Shown here piece after piece: positions 1 to 5,004 of a DNA stretch of 5,004 nucleotides; the stretch's first letter is position 1; each line of letters begins with the position of its first letter. The position numbers were made by a program, and so were the translations under genes. Origin of the DNA: Gammaproteobacteria bacterium (lineage in GTDB: Bacteria; Pseudomonadota; Gammaproteobacteria; Arenicellales; UBA868); assembly GCA_003529705.1 (NCBI GenBank), contig DPVA01000141.1:1-5004 (forward strand), written 5' to 3'. Below the pieces are notes generated by a model that was given only the letters and a program-made list of their open reading frames with translations, did not search any database and was not told the DNA's origin.

Positions 1-315
1 GGCAAGACTGCCTTTCATGTCAGCAGCGCCCCGGCCATGCAGCATTCCGTCGATGACCTCACCCGAAAATGGTGGATTCACCCAGCGCTCCTCGGGACCG
101 GTGGGTACGACGTCGGTATGTCCAGCAAAAACAAAAAGCGGCCGCTGTGTTCCTCGGCGAAGCCACAGATTTCGCACTGCTCCAAAGTTCATAAACTGTG
201 GCGTGAACCCATCAGTCAACAACTGTTCTACGATCAGGTCCTGACAACCCTGATCATCCGGAGTGACTGAAGGCTGTCGGATGAGTACCTGCGCAATTCT
301 TAATGTATCTGACAT
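1..315 (-). CDS. dapE: Succinyl-diaminopimelate desuccinylase DapE, N-terminal 105 residues (cut by window edge)
   Basis: DapE is a cytoplasmic di-zinc M20 peptidase-family enzyme. It hydrolyses N-succinyl-LL-2,6-diaminopimelate to LL-diaminopimelate and succinate, in the pathway to lysine and peptidoglycan meso-DAP. I translated the minus strand directly. The protein begins MSDTLRIAQVLIRQPSVTPD and carries the metal-site motif AGHTDVVP with His66 and Asp68, then GRGAADMKG with the metal-bridging Asp99. RGAADMKG is typical of DapE; the related acetylornithine deacetylase usually has GRGTCDMKG. The family is about 375 residues long, so roughly the first 28% is present and the rest lies beyond the left edge. 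The ATG at 313-315 gives the usual DapE N-terminus, and no start codon lies close upstream in frame. No clear Shine-Dalgarno is visible in front of it. It is on the same strand as the transporter genes but separated from hisM by 236 bases, so it may be read from its own promoter, although I could not find a convincing one. Confidence 0.95.
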   Translation of the reverse strand, partial: MSDTLRIAQVLIRQPSVTPDDQGCQDLIVEQLLTDGFTPQFMNFGAVRNLWLRRGTQRPLFVFAGHTDVVPTGPEERWVNPPFSGEVIDGMLHGRGAADMKGSLA

Positions 316-388
316 ATCGCTTATTCGTACTTTGAAGATGCCCCCCGATCTTGACGAACCGCGGAGCCCCGTTGTGGTTGGTATCCTG

Positions 389-493
389 TTATCCGAATCG
401 GATGATGTTGGGCGGCAAGGTAGGGTAATCGTCATCAGGAGTTGTCTGAGGGATACCCCGCGCACTGGGCGCTACAAGGGTTAAGATTGTCAT
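389..493 (-). CDS. Possible small protein, 34 residues, unknown function
   Basis: This minus-strand ORF starts with ATG at 491-493 and ends with TAA at 389-391. It is preceded by AGAAGG seven bases before the start, one of the better Shine-Dalgarno matches in the window. The product begins MTILTLVAPS, has a Pro- and Asp-rich middle (TTPDDDYPTLPP) and ends NIIRFG. It has no signal peptide, no clear membrane segment and no motif I recognise. It lies between hisM and dapE on their strand. It is not an obvious amino acid leader peptide, since it contains no lysine or histidine run. It could be a real small gene, a remnant of a lost upstream gene, or chance. An ORF this short is expected by chance, so only the ribosome binding site argues for it. 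Confidence 0.25.
   Translation of the reverse strand: MTILTLVAPSARGIPQTTPDDDYPTLPPNIIRFG
391..403. promoter_or_regulatory. Short perfect dyad upstream of dapE, possible operator
   Basis: The bases read ATCCGA-A-TCGGAT, a perfect 6-bp inverted repeat around one central base, 76 bases upstream of the dapE start. The single-base loop cannot form a normal RNA hairpin, so if functional it would be a site for a dimeric DNA-binding protein. It also overlaps the last codons of the small ORF at 389-493. A 6-bp dyad can occur by chance, and I know of no regulator with this exact site. Confidence 0.2.
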
Positions 494-551
494 TAACGCA
501 CCTTCTGAATCATCTTTTTTGGTAACCCGGCTGTTCTGCTGCACGTTTAGG

Positions 552-1334
552 TCAGGCCCTCTCGGGTACTGGTGCCGCTGGGTTGTGGCTTTTCAGATGC
601 TTGAGCCAGCGGTTTTCCCAGAGACGAAAGGCCTTGCTGATCAGAAATACCAACACCATGTAAAACAACATGGCGGTGATAAACCCTTCGTAAGCTAGAT
701 AATATCTTCCGTTCAGCCATCGGCCGACGCCCAGTATATCCTGAAGCGTAATCGTACTGAGCACGACGGAGCTGTGCAGCATGAAGATCACTTCGTTGGA
801 ATAGGCAGGGAGAGCGCGCCGAAAGGCGCTGGGCAATATTATTCGTCGCATTACCCGAGTAGGCGACATGCCGCAGGCTCGTGCTGCCTCAATCTCTCCT
901 TTGGCGGTGTTCTCGATCGCGCCGCGAAGAAACTCTGTTGTGTAGCCGGCTGTATTGAGACTAAAAGTAATAAGCGCACACCACCAGGGGCTGGATAGGA
1001 TCGGATCCCAGAGGAAACTTTCTCGGACAAAGTCAAATTGTGCGAGGCCGTAATAGACAAGGTAGGTCTGTACCAGTAGAGGAGTGCCTCGGAAGAAATA
1101 CGTAAAGCCGAATATGGGTGCATTTAACCATCGGTGGCGGTAGGCACGCGCGATTGCGAGTGGAATGGCCATTAGGCCGCCGATCAGGAGTGCGAGTACA
1201 GTGATCTCTATTGTCAGCAGGGCGCCATAAAAAAACTTGTCGATGTGATCAGCAATCAGCATGAAATCGAGCGGCGAGTGGTTCTCACTCACGTAGACCA
1301 AGTACTCGAAGAAGGTTCGGTCGGTTTCGGCCAT
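552..1334 (-). CDS. hisM: HisM-type polar/basic amino acid ABC transporter permease
   Basis: This is an inner-membrane permease of the HisM/ArtM/OccM family, one of two different membrane subunits that pair with HisQ and bind two copies of the HisP ATPase. The 260-residue product has hydrophobic segments around residues 36-62, 74-96, 118-131, 183-200 and 217-235. The cytoplasmic EAA loop starts GEIEAARACGM (Glu149-Ala150-Ala151, Gly155) and ends at ILP (Pro168); this loop docks on the ATPase. The start chosen is the ATG at 1332-1334 (MAETDRTFFEY), 4 bases after the hisQ stop, with a weak AGGG nine bases upstream. An upstream in-frame ATG at 1394 would add 20 residues but would overlap hisQ by 56 bases and gives an atypical N-terminus. 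A later start at Met25 is also possible, because family members average about 235 residues. The symbol denotes the family; substrate is not proven. It is the last gene of the transporter run. Confidence 0.9.
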   Translation of the reverse strand: MAETDRTFFEYLVYVSENHSPLDFMLIADHIDKFFYGALLTIEITVLALLIGGLMAIPLAIARAYRHRWLNAPIFGFTYFFRGTPLLVQTYLVYYGLAQFDFVRESFLWDPILSSPWWCALITFSLNTAGYTTEFLRGAIENTAKGEIEAARACGMSPTRVMRRIILPSAFRRALPAYSNEVIFMLHSSVVLSTITLQDILGVGRWLNGRYYLAYEGFITAMLFYMVLVFLISKAFRLWENRWLKHLKSHNPAAPVPERA

Positions 1335-1338
1335 GTTG

Positions 1339-2028
1339 TTATGCCCTGTCCACACCCACGTTGTAGCGCCGGTCCAGCCATCGCAGACCCACATCGGAAC
1401 AGGCTGTCAGAATTAGATAAATGATCAGGACGGCAAACATAAAGGTAAATGGTTCACGTACAGACCGTCCAGCGGTGGAAGCGTTCCACACAAGATCATG
1501 CAAACCAATCACCGAAACCAGAGCGGTGGCCTTGATCAGAACCAGCCAGTTGTTGGTAAACGAGGGTAGGGCGTGGCGGATCATCTGCGGCCAGGTGATC
1601 CGCCGGAAAATCAGGAACGGAGTCATGCCGCAGGCGACACCGGCCTCGATCTGTCCCCGCGGAATCGCGAGGATTGCGCCTCGGAAAGTTTCTGTCATAT
1701 AGGCGCCAAAGACGAAGCCGATCGACCACACACCAGCAATGAACTGGTTTATTTCTAAGTAGTCCCACCAGCCCGTCAGGCTACCGAGATCATTGGCGAT
1801 CTGCTGCCCCCCATAAAAAAGCAGCATCATCAACACCAGATCCGGTACGCCGCGCACGAGCGTCGTGTAGCCACCCGCAATCTTCTGAGAGACGGGGTTG
1901 GCGGCTAGCTTGGCAGTCGCACCCACCAAGCCCAGGACGACGGACAAGGCGAGAGAGGCGAGGGCGAGTTGAACAGTAACCGCGGTGCCCGCGAGCAGAA
2001 GGTTTCGGTATTCCCAGACAGAATCCAT
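1339..2028 (-). CDS. hisQ: HisQ-type polar/basic amino acid ABC transporter permease
   Basis: This is the second inner-membrane permease subunit of the same importer, 229 residues long as usual for HisQ/ArtQ/OccQ. Hydrophobic segments lie around residues 12-38, 56-73, 97-113, 160-180 and 194-212. The N-terminal half carries the family stretch TLVRGVPDLVLMMLLFYGG (residues 56-74). The EAA loop reads GQIEAGVACGM (Glu128-Ala129-Gly130, Gly134) and ends near Pro147, with Gly in place of the second Ala. The ATG at 2026-2028 gives a normal family N-terminus but has no clear Shine-Dalgarno (ACCTGCTG precedes it). It is separated from the binding-protein gene by 68 bases holding a strong terminator-like hairpin, so its expression is probably set lower than that of the binding protein. 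It is followed after 4 bases by hisM, which suggests coupled translation of the two permeases. Confidence 0.92.
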   Translation of the reverse strand: MDSVWEYRNLLLAGTAVTVQLALASLALSVVLGLVGATAKLAANPVSQKIAGGYTTLVRGVPDLVLMMLLFYGGQQIANDLGSLTGWWDYLEINQFIAGVWSIGFVFGAYMTETFRGAILAIPRGQIEAGVACGMTPFLIFRRITWPQMIRHALPSFTNNWLVLIKATALVSVIGLHDLVWNASTAGRSVREPFTFMFAVLIIYLILTACSDVGLRWLDRRYNVGVDRA

Positions 2029-2040
2029 CAGCAGGTTATA

Positions 2041-2069
2041 AAACGAACGGGCCCACGAGGGGCCCGTTC
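2041..2069 (-). terminator. Intra-operon terminator-like hairpin between binding protein and hisQ
   Basis: GAACGGGCCC at 2045-2054 pairs perfectly with GGGCCCGTTC at 2060-2069, giving a 10-bp stem with 7 G-C pairs and a 5-base loop. Read on the minus strand, the stem is followed at once by GTTTTATAA, a short T-run, as in a Rho-independent terminator. No such run follows on the plus strand, so the orientation fits the operon. It lies 27 bases after the binding-protein stop and 16 bases before the hisQ start. Since hisQ and hisM continue on the same strand, I infer partial termination or protection of the upstream mRNA from 3' decay, not a complete stop. Confidence 0.8.
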
Positions 2070-2096
2070 AGATCGTACGGATTGAAACGAATCAGC

Positions 2097-2873
2097 TTAG
2101 TTGCCGTAGATATCGACCGCAAAGTACTGGTCATTCATGGCCTTATAAGTGCCGTCGCCACGGATATCAAGAATGACCTGGCTGAGCGCGTCGCGCAGGG
2201 CGGAATCCTCTTTGCGTACCGCAAACCCGGCACCGACACCTTGACATTCAATGTCATCGATGGCATCACCCAAGAAATCAAAGCCCTTACCCGCGTCAAG
2301 CGCGAGGAAGCCTTCATAGGCCTGCAGCGAATCCGAAAGCTGGGCATCTAAACGCCCGGCGGCGAGATCCTGCCATACTTCTTCTTGGGTTCCGTACAGG
2401 ACCAGTTCAGCACCTGGATAGAGCTTTTCGGCGGAACACTGATGTGTGGTGGCGCGTTGCACACCCAGCCGCTTACCGTTGAGACCTGCAGCAGTGCCTT
2501 CAAATCCAGCATCTTTCTTCGCAACGAGTTTGGCAGGGGTGTTGTAGTACTTTATCGTGAAGTCGATCTTTTTCTTGCGTTCTTCCGTGATCGACATCGA
2601 TGCAATGATTGTGTCGAATTTCTTGGCCAGGAGGGCAGGAATCATGCCATCCCATTCCTGTTCGACCAGCACACACTCACGATTCAGTCGTTTGCAGACC
2701 TCCATCGCCATGTCGATATCGAACCCCTTGAGTGTGCCATCGGCCTCTTTCCAGGAAAACGGCGGATAGGCGCCTTCAACGCCAACACGCAGCGCGCTGC
2801 CAGCCGTTGCGGTTCCGGTGACCAGGGCGAGCAGGCCGGCAAGGCCAAGCATCGTCAGTTTCTTTTTAATCAT
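2097..2873 (-). CDS. HisJ/ArgT-type periplasmic basic amino acid-binding protein
   Basis: This is the periplasmic substrate-binding subunit (SBP_bac_3 family) of the His-type importer, 258 residues, usual for the family. A signal peptide spans residues 1-24 (MIKKKL, hydrophobic core, then TATA|GS). The two lobes follow, with the signature GFDIDMAMEVCKRL at 50-63. Compared from memory with HisJ and the Lys/Arg/Orn-binding protein, the pocket keeps Tyr36, Ser92, Ser94, Arg99 (the alpha-carboxylate clamp), Thr143 and Asp181 (alpha-amino group). Glu33 stands in place of Asp11 and Trp74 in place of Phe/Leu52. Cys60 and Cys67 match the HisJ disulfide; Cys146 and Cys210 are additional. The start has a strong GGGAG seven bases upstream. 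The gene follows hisP by 80 bases. The pocket fits a cationic amino acid or related compound such as an opine, but the exact ligand cannot be fixed, so I give no symbol. Confidence 0.92.
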   Translation of the reverse strand: MIKKKLTMLGLAGLLALVTGTATAGSALRVGVEGAYPPFSWKEADGTLKGFDIDMAMEVCKRLNRECVLVEQEWDGMIPALLAKKFDTIIASMSITEERKKKIDFTIKYYNTPAKLVAKKDAGFEGTAAGLNGKRLGVQRATTHQCSAEKLYPGAELVLYGTQEEVWQDLAAGRLDAQLSDSLQAYEGFLALDAGKGFDFLGDAIDDIECQGVGAGFAVRKEDSALRDALSQVILDIRGDGTYKAMNDQYFAVDIYGN

Positions 2874-2953
2874 CTCTCATCTCCCATCGGTTGTTGGAAA
2901 GTCCAGCCCGTCAATACTACACGGAGCACCGGGAACCTGCTGGCTATACTGCG

Positions 2954-3739
2954 TCAATGCAGGGCATTGGCCAAAAACTGGCGAAAACGTGCAGATACCG
3001 GGTTCTCGAACATCTCCGCAGGAGGGCCCTCAGATTCAATAGCACCTTCATGCAGAAAAATCACTTTGTTGGATACATCTCGCGCAAATCCAATCTCATG
3101 GGTCACGACGATCATTGTTCTGCCCTCGTCGGCGAGTGTCCTCATGACCTTGAGTACCTCACCTACCAACTCAGGATCGAGTGCGGAGGTCGGTTCATCA
3201 AACAACATCACATCCGGTTCCATCGCCAGCGCTCTGGCGATCGCCGCCCGCTGCTGCTGGCCTCCAGAGATATGGGCGGGGTAATAGTCCTTGCGGTCCA
3301 GCATACCGACTTTTTTCAGCGTTTCACAACCGCGGTCTTGTGCGTCGGTTTTGGACATGTTCAACACGTGAATCAGGGCTTCAGTGACGTTCTCAAGAAC
3401 CGTCATGTGCTGCCACAGGTTGAAACTCTGAAAGACCATACCGAGACGGGCTCGCAGCCGGATTACCTGGTTCATGTCAGCAGGAACCGGGCTGCCGGAG
3501 CGGTCAACCGTCATCCCTATGGTTTCCCCTTGCACAGTAACGGTCCCACTGTCCGGAACTTCAAGGAGGTTGATGCAGCGTAAAAAGGTACTTTTACCAG
3601 AGCCCGAGGCGCCCAGCATCGAAATCACATCCCCGACCGCCGCATCTAGATGAACCCCTTTCAGCACCTCGACTTCACCGAAGCGTTTATGCAGGTCATC
3701 GACCTTGAGTGCGGAAACAGTTTCTGCGGAGTACGCCAC
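2954..3739 (-). CDS. hisP: HisP-type ABC transporter ATP-binding protein (polar/basic amino acid uptake)
   Basis: This cytoplasmic ATPase drives the HisQ-HisM importer. The 261-residue product shows every nucleotide-binding motif in order: Walker A GASGSGKST (43-51, Lys49), Q-loop VFQSFNLW (Gln104), signature ISGGQQQR (157-164), Walker B VMLFDEPTSALD (177-188, Glu182) and H-loop VVTHE (His214). The sequence FQSFNLW with HMTVLENV and the insertion after GETIG are typical of the HisP/ArtP/OccP subfamily rather than PotA, so this is the partner of the downstream genes, not of the Pot-type permeases upstream. The start is a GTG at 3737-3739, 16 bases after the stop of the PotC-like gene. No Shine-Dalgarno is visible and no better in-frame start was found, so translation may depend on coupling with the upstream gene. 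The ATPase comes first here (P-J-Q-M), unlike the hisJQMP order of Salmonella. Confidence 0.95.
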   Translation of the reverse strand: MAYSAETVSALKVDDLHKRFGEVEVLKGVHLDAAVGDVISMLGASGSGKSTFLRCINLLEVPDSGTVTVQGETIGMTVDRSGSPVPADMNQVIRLRARLGMVFQSFNLWQHMTVLENVTEALIHVLNMSKTDAQDRGCETLKKVGMLDRKDYYPAHISGGQQQRAAIARALAMEPDVMLFDEPTSALDPELVGEVLKVMRTLADEGRTMIVVTHEIGFARDVSNKVIFLHEGAIESEGPPAEMFENPVSARFRQFLANALH

Positions 3740-3755
3740 GGTTTTTCGTTTGAGG

Positions 3756-4640
3756 TCAGGTGGGACGGATGCCGCGCAGTCGTTCGCTGCGTCGCCGCAG
3801 CAGCTCTACAGTAGTCAGTAGACAGATCGACAGGATTACCAGAATTGTTGCCACCGAAAGGATGGTAGGGCTTATTTCCTGACGAATACCAGACCACATT
3901 TGTCGTGGAAGGGTGATCTGCTCGGGTCCGCCAATAAAGAGCACGATCACCACTTCGTCAAAAGAGGTAATAAATGCAAATAGTGCCCCGGATATTACAC
4001 CCGGCAGGATCAGTGGCATCTGGACTTTAAAGAAGTTTCGGACGGGTCCTCCGCCGAGACTCGCCGCAGCCTTTGTCAGATTGACATCAAACCCGACCAG
4101 TGTAGCTGTTACTGTGATCACGACGAACGGTAAGCCCAACACCGTGTGGGCCAGGATCAGCCCCGTAAAGGTAGAAACGAGATTGAACTTAGCAAAGAAA
4201 AAGAACATTCCTGAAGCCGTAATGATCAATGGCACGATCAAGGGGGAGATCATGACGGCCATGATCAGTTTGCGGAACGGCATGATGGGGCGGCTAAGCC
4301 CCAGTGCCGCAAAAATTCCGAGCGTCGTCGCCAACGTGGTCGCAATTACACCGATGAAAAGACTATTCTTGGCGCCGATTTTCCAGTTGTCGCTGCAGAC
4401 AGTGGTGATGCCGGGATCTGAGCAGTCCCCCATCATCATGCGGTACCAGCGCAGCGAGAAGGCTTCTGGATCAAAGCGCAGCATCTCGGGCGTAAACTGC
4501 AGGAAAGGGGATACACTGAACGAGATCGGAATGACGGCGACTAGCGGCATCACCAAAAAGAACAGCACCAGACTGCAAATCACAAGATAGGTGTAGTGCC
4601 ACAGTCGTTGTGCCGGGGTTGCATAGGCAGGGAGAGCCAT
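3756..4640 (-). CDS. PotC-like spermidine/putrescine-type ABC transporter permease
   Basis: This inner-membrane permease belongs to the PotC/YdcV group of binding-protein-dependent importers, 294 residues, slightly longer than PotC (about 264). Hydrophobic segments lie around residues 17-42, 92-115, 125-150, 155-181, 214-237 and 258-279, the six expected. The EAA loop reads LTKAAASLGGGP (188-199) with LILPG at 210-214. The stretch SFDEVVIVLFIGGPEQITLP (226-245) followed by WSGIRQEISPTI is highly typical of PotC-like subunits. The first periplasmic loop carries an extra segment with two cysteines (Cys73, Cys82). The ATG at 4638-4640 lies 3 bases after the stop of the PotB-like gene, so the two permeases are probably translated together. 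The substrate may be a polyamine, but PotC-like permeases also serve other solutes. The ATPase and binding protein of this system are not in the window and probably lie beyond the right edge. Confidence 0.9.
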   Translation of the reverse strand: MALPAYATPAQRLWHYTYLVICSLVLFFLVMPLVAVIPISFSVSPFLQFTPEMLRFDPEAFSLRWYRMMMGDCSDPGITTVCSDNWKIGAKNSLFIGVIATTLATTLGIFAALGLSRPIMPFRKLIMAVMISPLIVPLIITASGMFFFFAKFNLVSTFTGLILAHTVLGLPFVVITVTATLVGFDVNLTKAAASLGGGPVRNFFKVQMPLILPGVISGALFAFITSFDEVVIVLFIGGPEQITLPRQMWSGIRQEISPTILSVATILVILSICLLTTVELLRRRSERLRGIRPT

Positions 4641-4643
4641 GTG

Positions 4644-5004
4644 TTAGCCCAGTTTCATGTTGTCGATCCCGACGATCTTGTCGTAGATCCAATAGAGAAG
4701 AAGGATCCCCGCCAGCAGAAGGGATCCCATTGCCGCCGCCAAACCCCAGTTCAAAGATTTCTGCATATGGTATGCCACCATATTCCCAATCAGTCGACCA
4801 TCTTTACCACCGACCAGTTCCGGAGTGATGTAGTAACCGATAGCAACAATAAATACCAGAATCACGCCGGCGCCGACACCCGGAAGCGTCTGCGGCATAT
4901 AAACCCGGAGAAAAGCAAGCGACGGCGGTGCGCCAAGATTCTGCGCCGCTCTCATGTAGCTCGGCGGGATAGTCTTCATCACGCTGTAGATCGGCAGGAT
5001 CATG
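4644..5004 (-). CDS. PotB-like spermidine/putrescine-type ABC transporter permease, C-terminal part (cut by window edge)
   Basis: Only the C-terminal 119 codons, plus one base of the preceding codon, are in the window; PotB-like permeases are about 280-420 residues. The in-frame ATG at 5001-5003 is internal, because the EAA loop follows it almost at once and four or more membrane segments would be missing. The visible part has the EAA-loop sequence [20 protein letters not shown] (17-36 of the fragment), ending MPQTLPG. The Glu of the EAA triad is Arg here. It also has the stretch [13 protein letters not shown] (54-66), typical of the PotB group, a final membrane segment at 87-107 and a short cytoplasmic tail. 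It forms the heterodimeric channel with the PotC-like protein encoded next. Its position directly upstream, same strand and 3-base gap, support one operon. Confidence 0.9.
   Translation of the reverse strand, partial: MILPIYSVMKTIPPSYMRAAQNLGAPPSLAFLRVYMPQTLPGVGAGVILVFIVAIGYYITPELVGGKDGRLIGNMVAYHMQKSLNWGLAAAMGSLLLAGILLLYWIYDKIVGIDNMKLG

Larger units (their letters stand above)
316..551. other. Intergenic spacer between hisM and dapE
   Basis: This 236-base stretch separates the hisM stop from the dapE start. It holds a 34-codon ORF with a good ribosome binding site (389-493), a perfect dyad ATCCGA-A-TCGGAT at 391-403, and a weaker one, GTTAA-N8-TTAAC, at 480-497 that overlaps the start codon of the small ORF. 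I found no GC-rich hairpin followed by T-run that would end the transporter transcript, and no good -35/-10 pair in front of dapE. Whether dapE is reached by readthrough or has its own promoter therefore stays open. Conserved neighbours often found just upstream of dapE in Gammaproteobacteria, such as an ArsC/Spx-like reductase or dapD, are absent here. Confidence 0.6.

Noticed and set aside
263..484. A 73-codon plus-strand frame overlapping the dapE start and the spacer
   Set aside because: It runs antisense over the start of dapE, has no recognisable motif and no convincing ribosome binding site.
480..497. GTTAA-N8-TTAAC inverted repeat
   Set aside because: A 5-bp dyad in AT-rich sequence is likely by chance and has no supporting context beyond overlapping the small ORF start.
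1335..1394. A 20-residue N-terminal extension of HisM from an upstream ATG
   Set aside because: It would overlap the 3' end of hisQ by 56 bases and gives a Trp-rich N-terminus unlike the family. The ATG at 1332-1334, 4 bases after the hisQ stop, is more likely.
2874..2953. Possible promoter between hisP and the binding-protein gene (TTGACG near 2910)
   Set aside because: The -35-like TTGACG on the minus strand has no acceptable -10 element at the right distance, and the gap is short with genes on the same strand.
2385..3284. A 299-codon open frame on the plus strand spanning the binding-protein and hisP genes
   Set aside because: It lies wholly antisense to two well-supported genes, crosses their boundary, shows no recognisable domain and has no ribosome binding site of note. 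It is a by-product of codon usage in the real genes. The plus-strand frames at 2891-3583 and 3913-4590 are rejected for the same reason.
1..5004. A novel multi-gene system, mobile element, CRISPR array or RNA gene
   Set aside because: I found no repeats in array form, no transposase or integrase, no tRNA-like or rRNA sequence. All sizeable coding regions are explained by two ABC importers and dapE.

Overview
The window looks like a piece of a proteobacterial chromosome of moderate GC content. The N-terminus of DapE is very close to the gammaproteobacterial form, so I infer Gammaproteobacteria, but the genus cannot be told from these bases. All recognisable genes lie on the minus strand, so the functional order runs from right to left.

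From right to left, the window opens inside a spermidine/putrescine-type (PotB-like) ABC permease whose N-terminus lies beyond the right edge (4644-5004). A PotC-like partner permease follows after 3 bases (3756-4640). After a further 16 bases comes a second, unrelated ABC importer of the polar/basic amino acid family: a HisP-type ATPase (2954-3739), a HisJ/ArgT-type periplasmic binding protein (2097-2873), a HisQ-type permease (1339-2028) and a HisM-type permease (552-1334). Spacing is tight throughout, so these six genes look like one transcription unit. The exception is the 68-base gap between the binding-protein gene and hisQ, which holds a perfect 10-bp GC-rich hairpin followed by a T-run. 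This is probably a partial terminator or 3'-end stabiliser that lets the binding protein be made in excess of the membrane components.

At the left end, after a 236-base spacer, is the N-terminal third of dapE (1-315), the succinyl-diaminopimelate desuccinylase of lysine and peptidoglycan synthesis. The spacer holds one short ORF with a good ribosome binding site (389-493) and a small perfect dyad (391-403), both of uncertain meaning.

The working picture is a high-affinity uptake locus for nitrogen-rich cationic solutes: a polyamine-like substrate for the Pot-type part and Lys/Arg/Orn/His or a related compound such as an opine for the His-type part. It stands next to a lysine/diaminopimelate biosynthesis gene. 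I see no RNA genes, insertion sequences, CRISPR arrays, phage genes or obviously novel defence or biosynthetic system. The genes belong to well-known families, and the points worth a second look are regulatory or concern details of structure.
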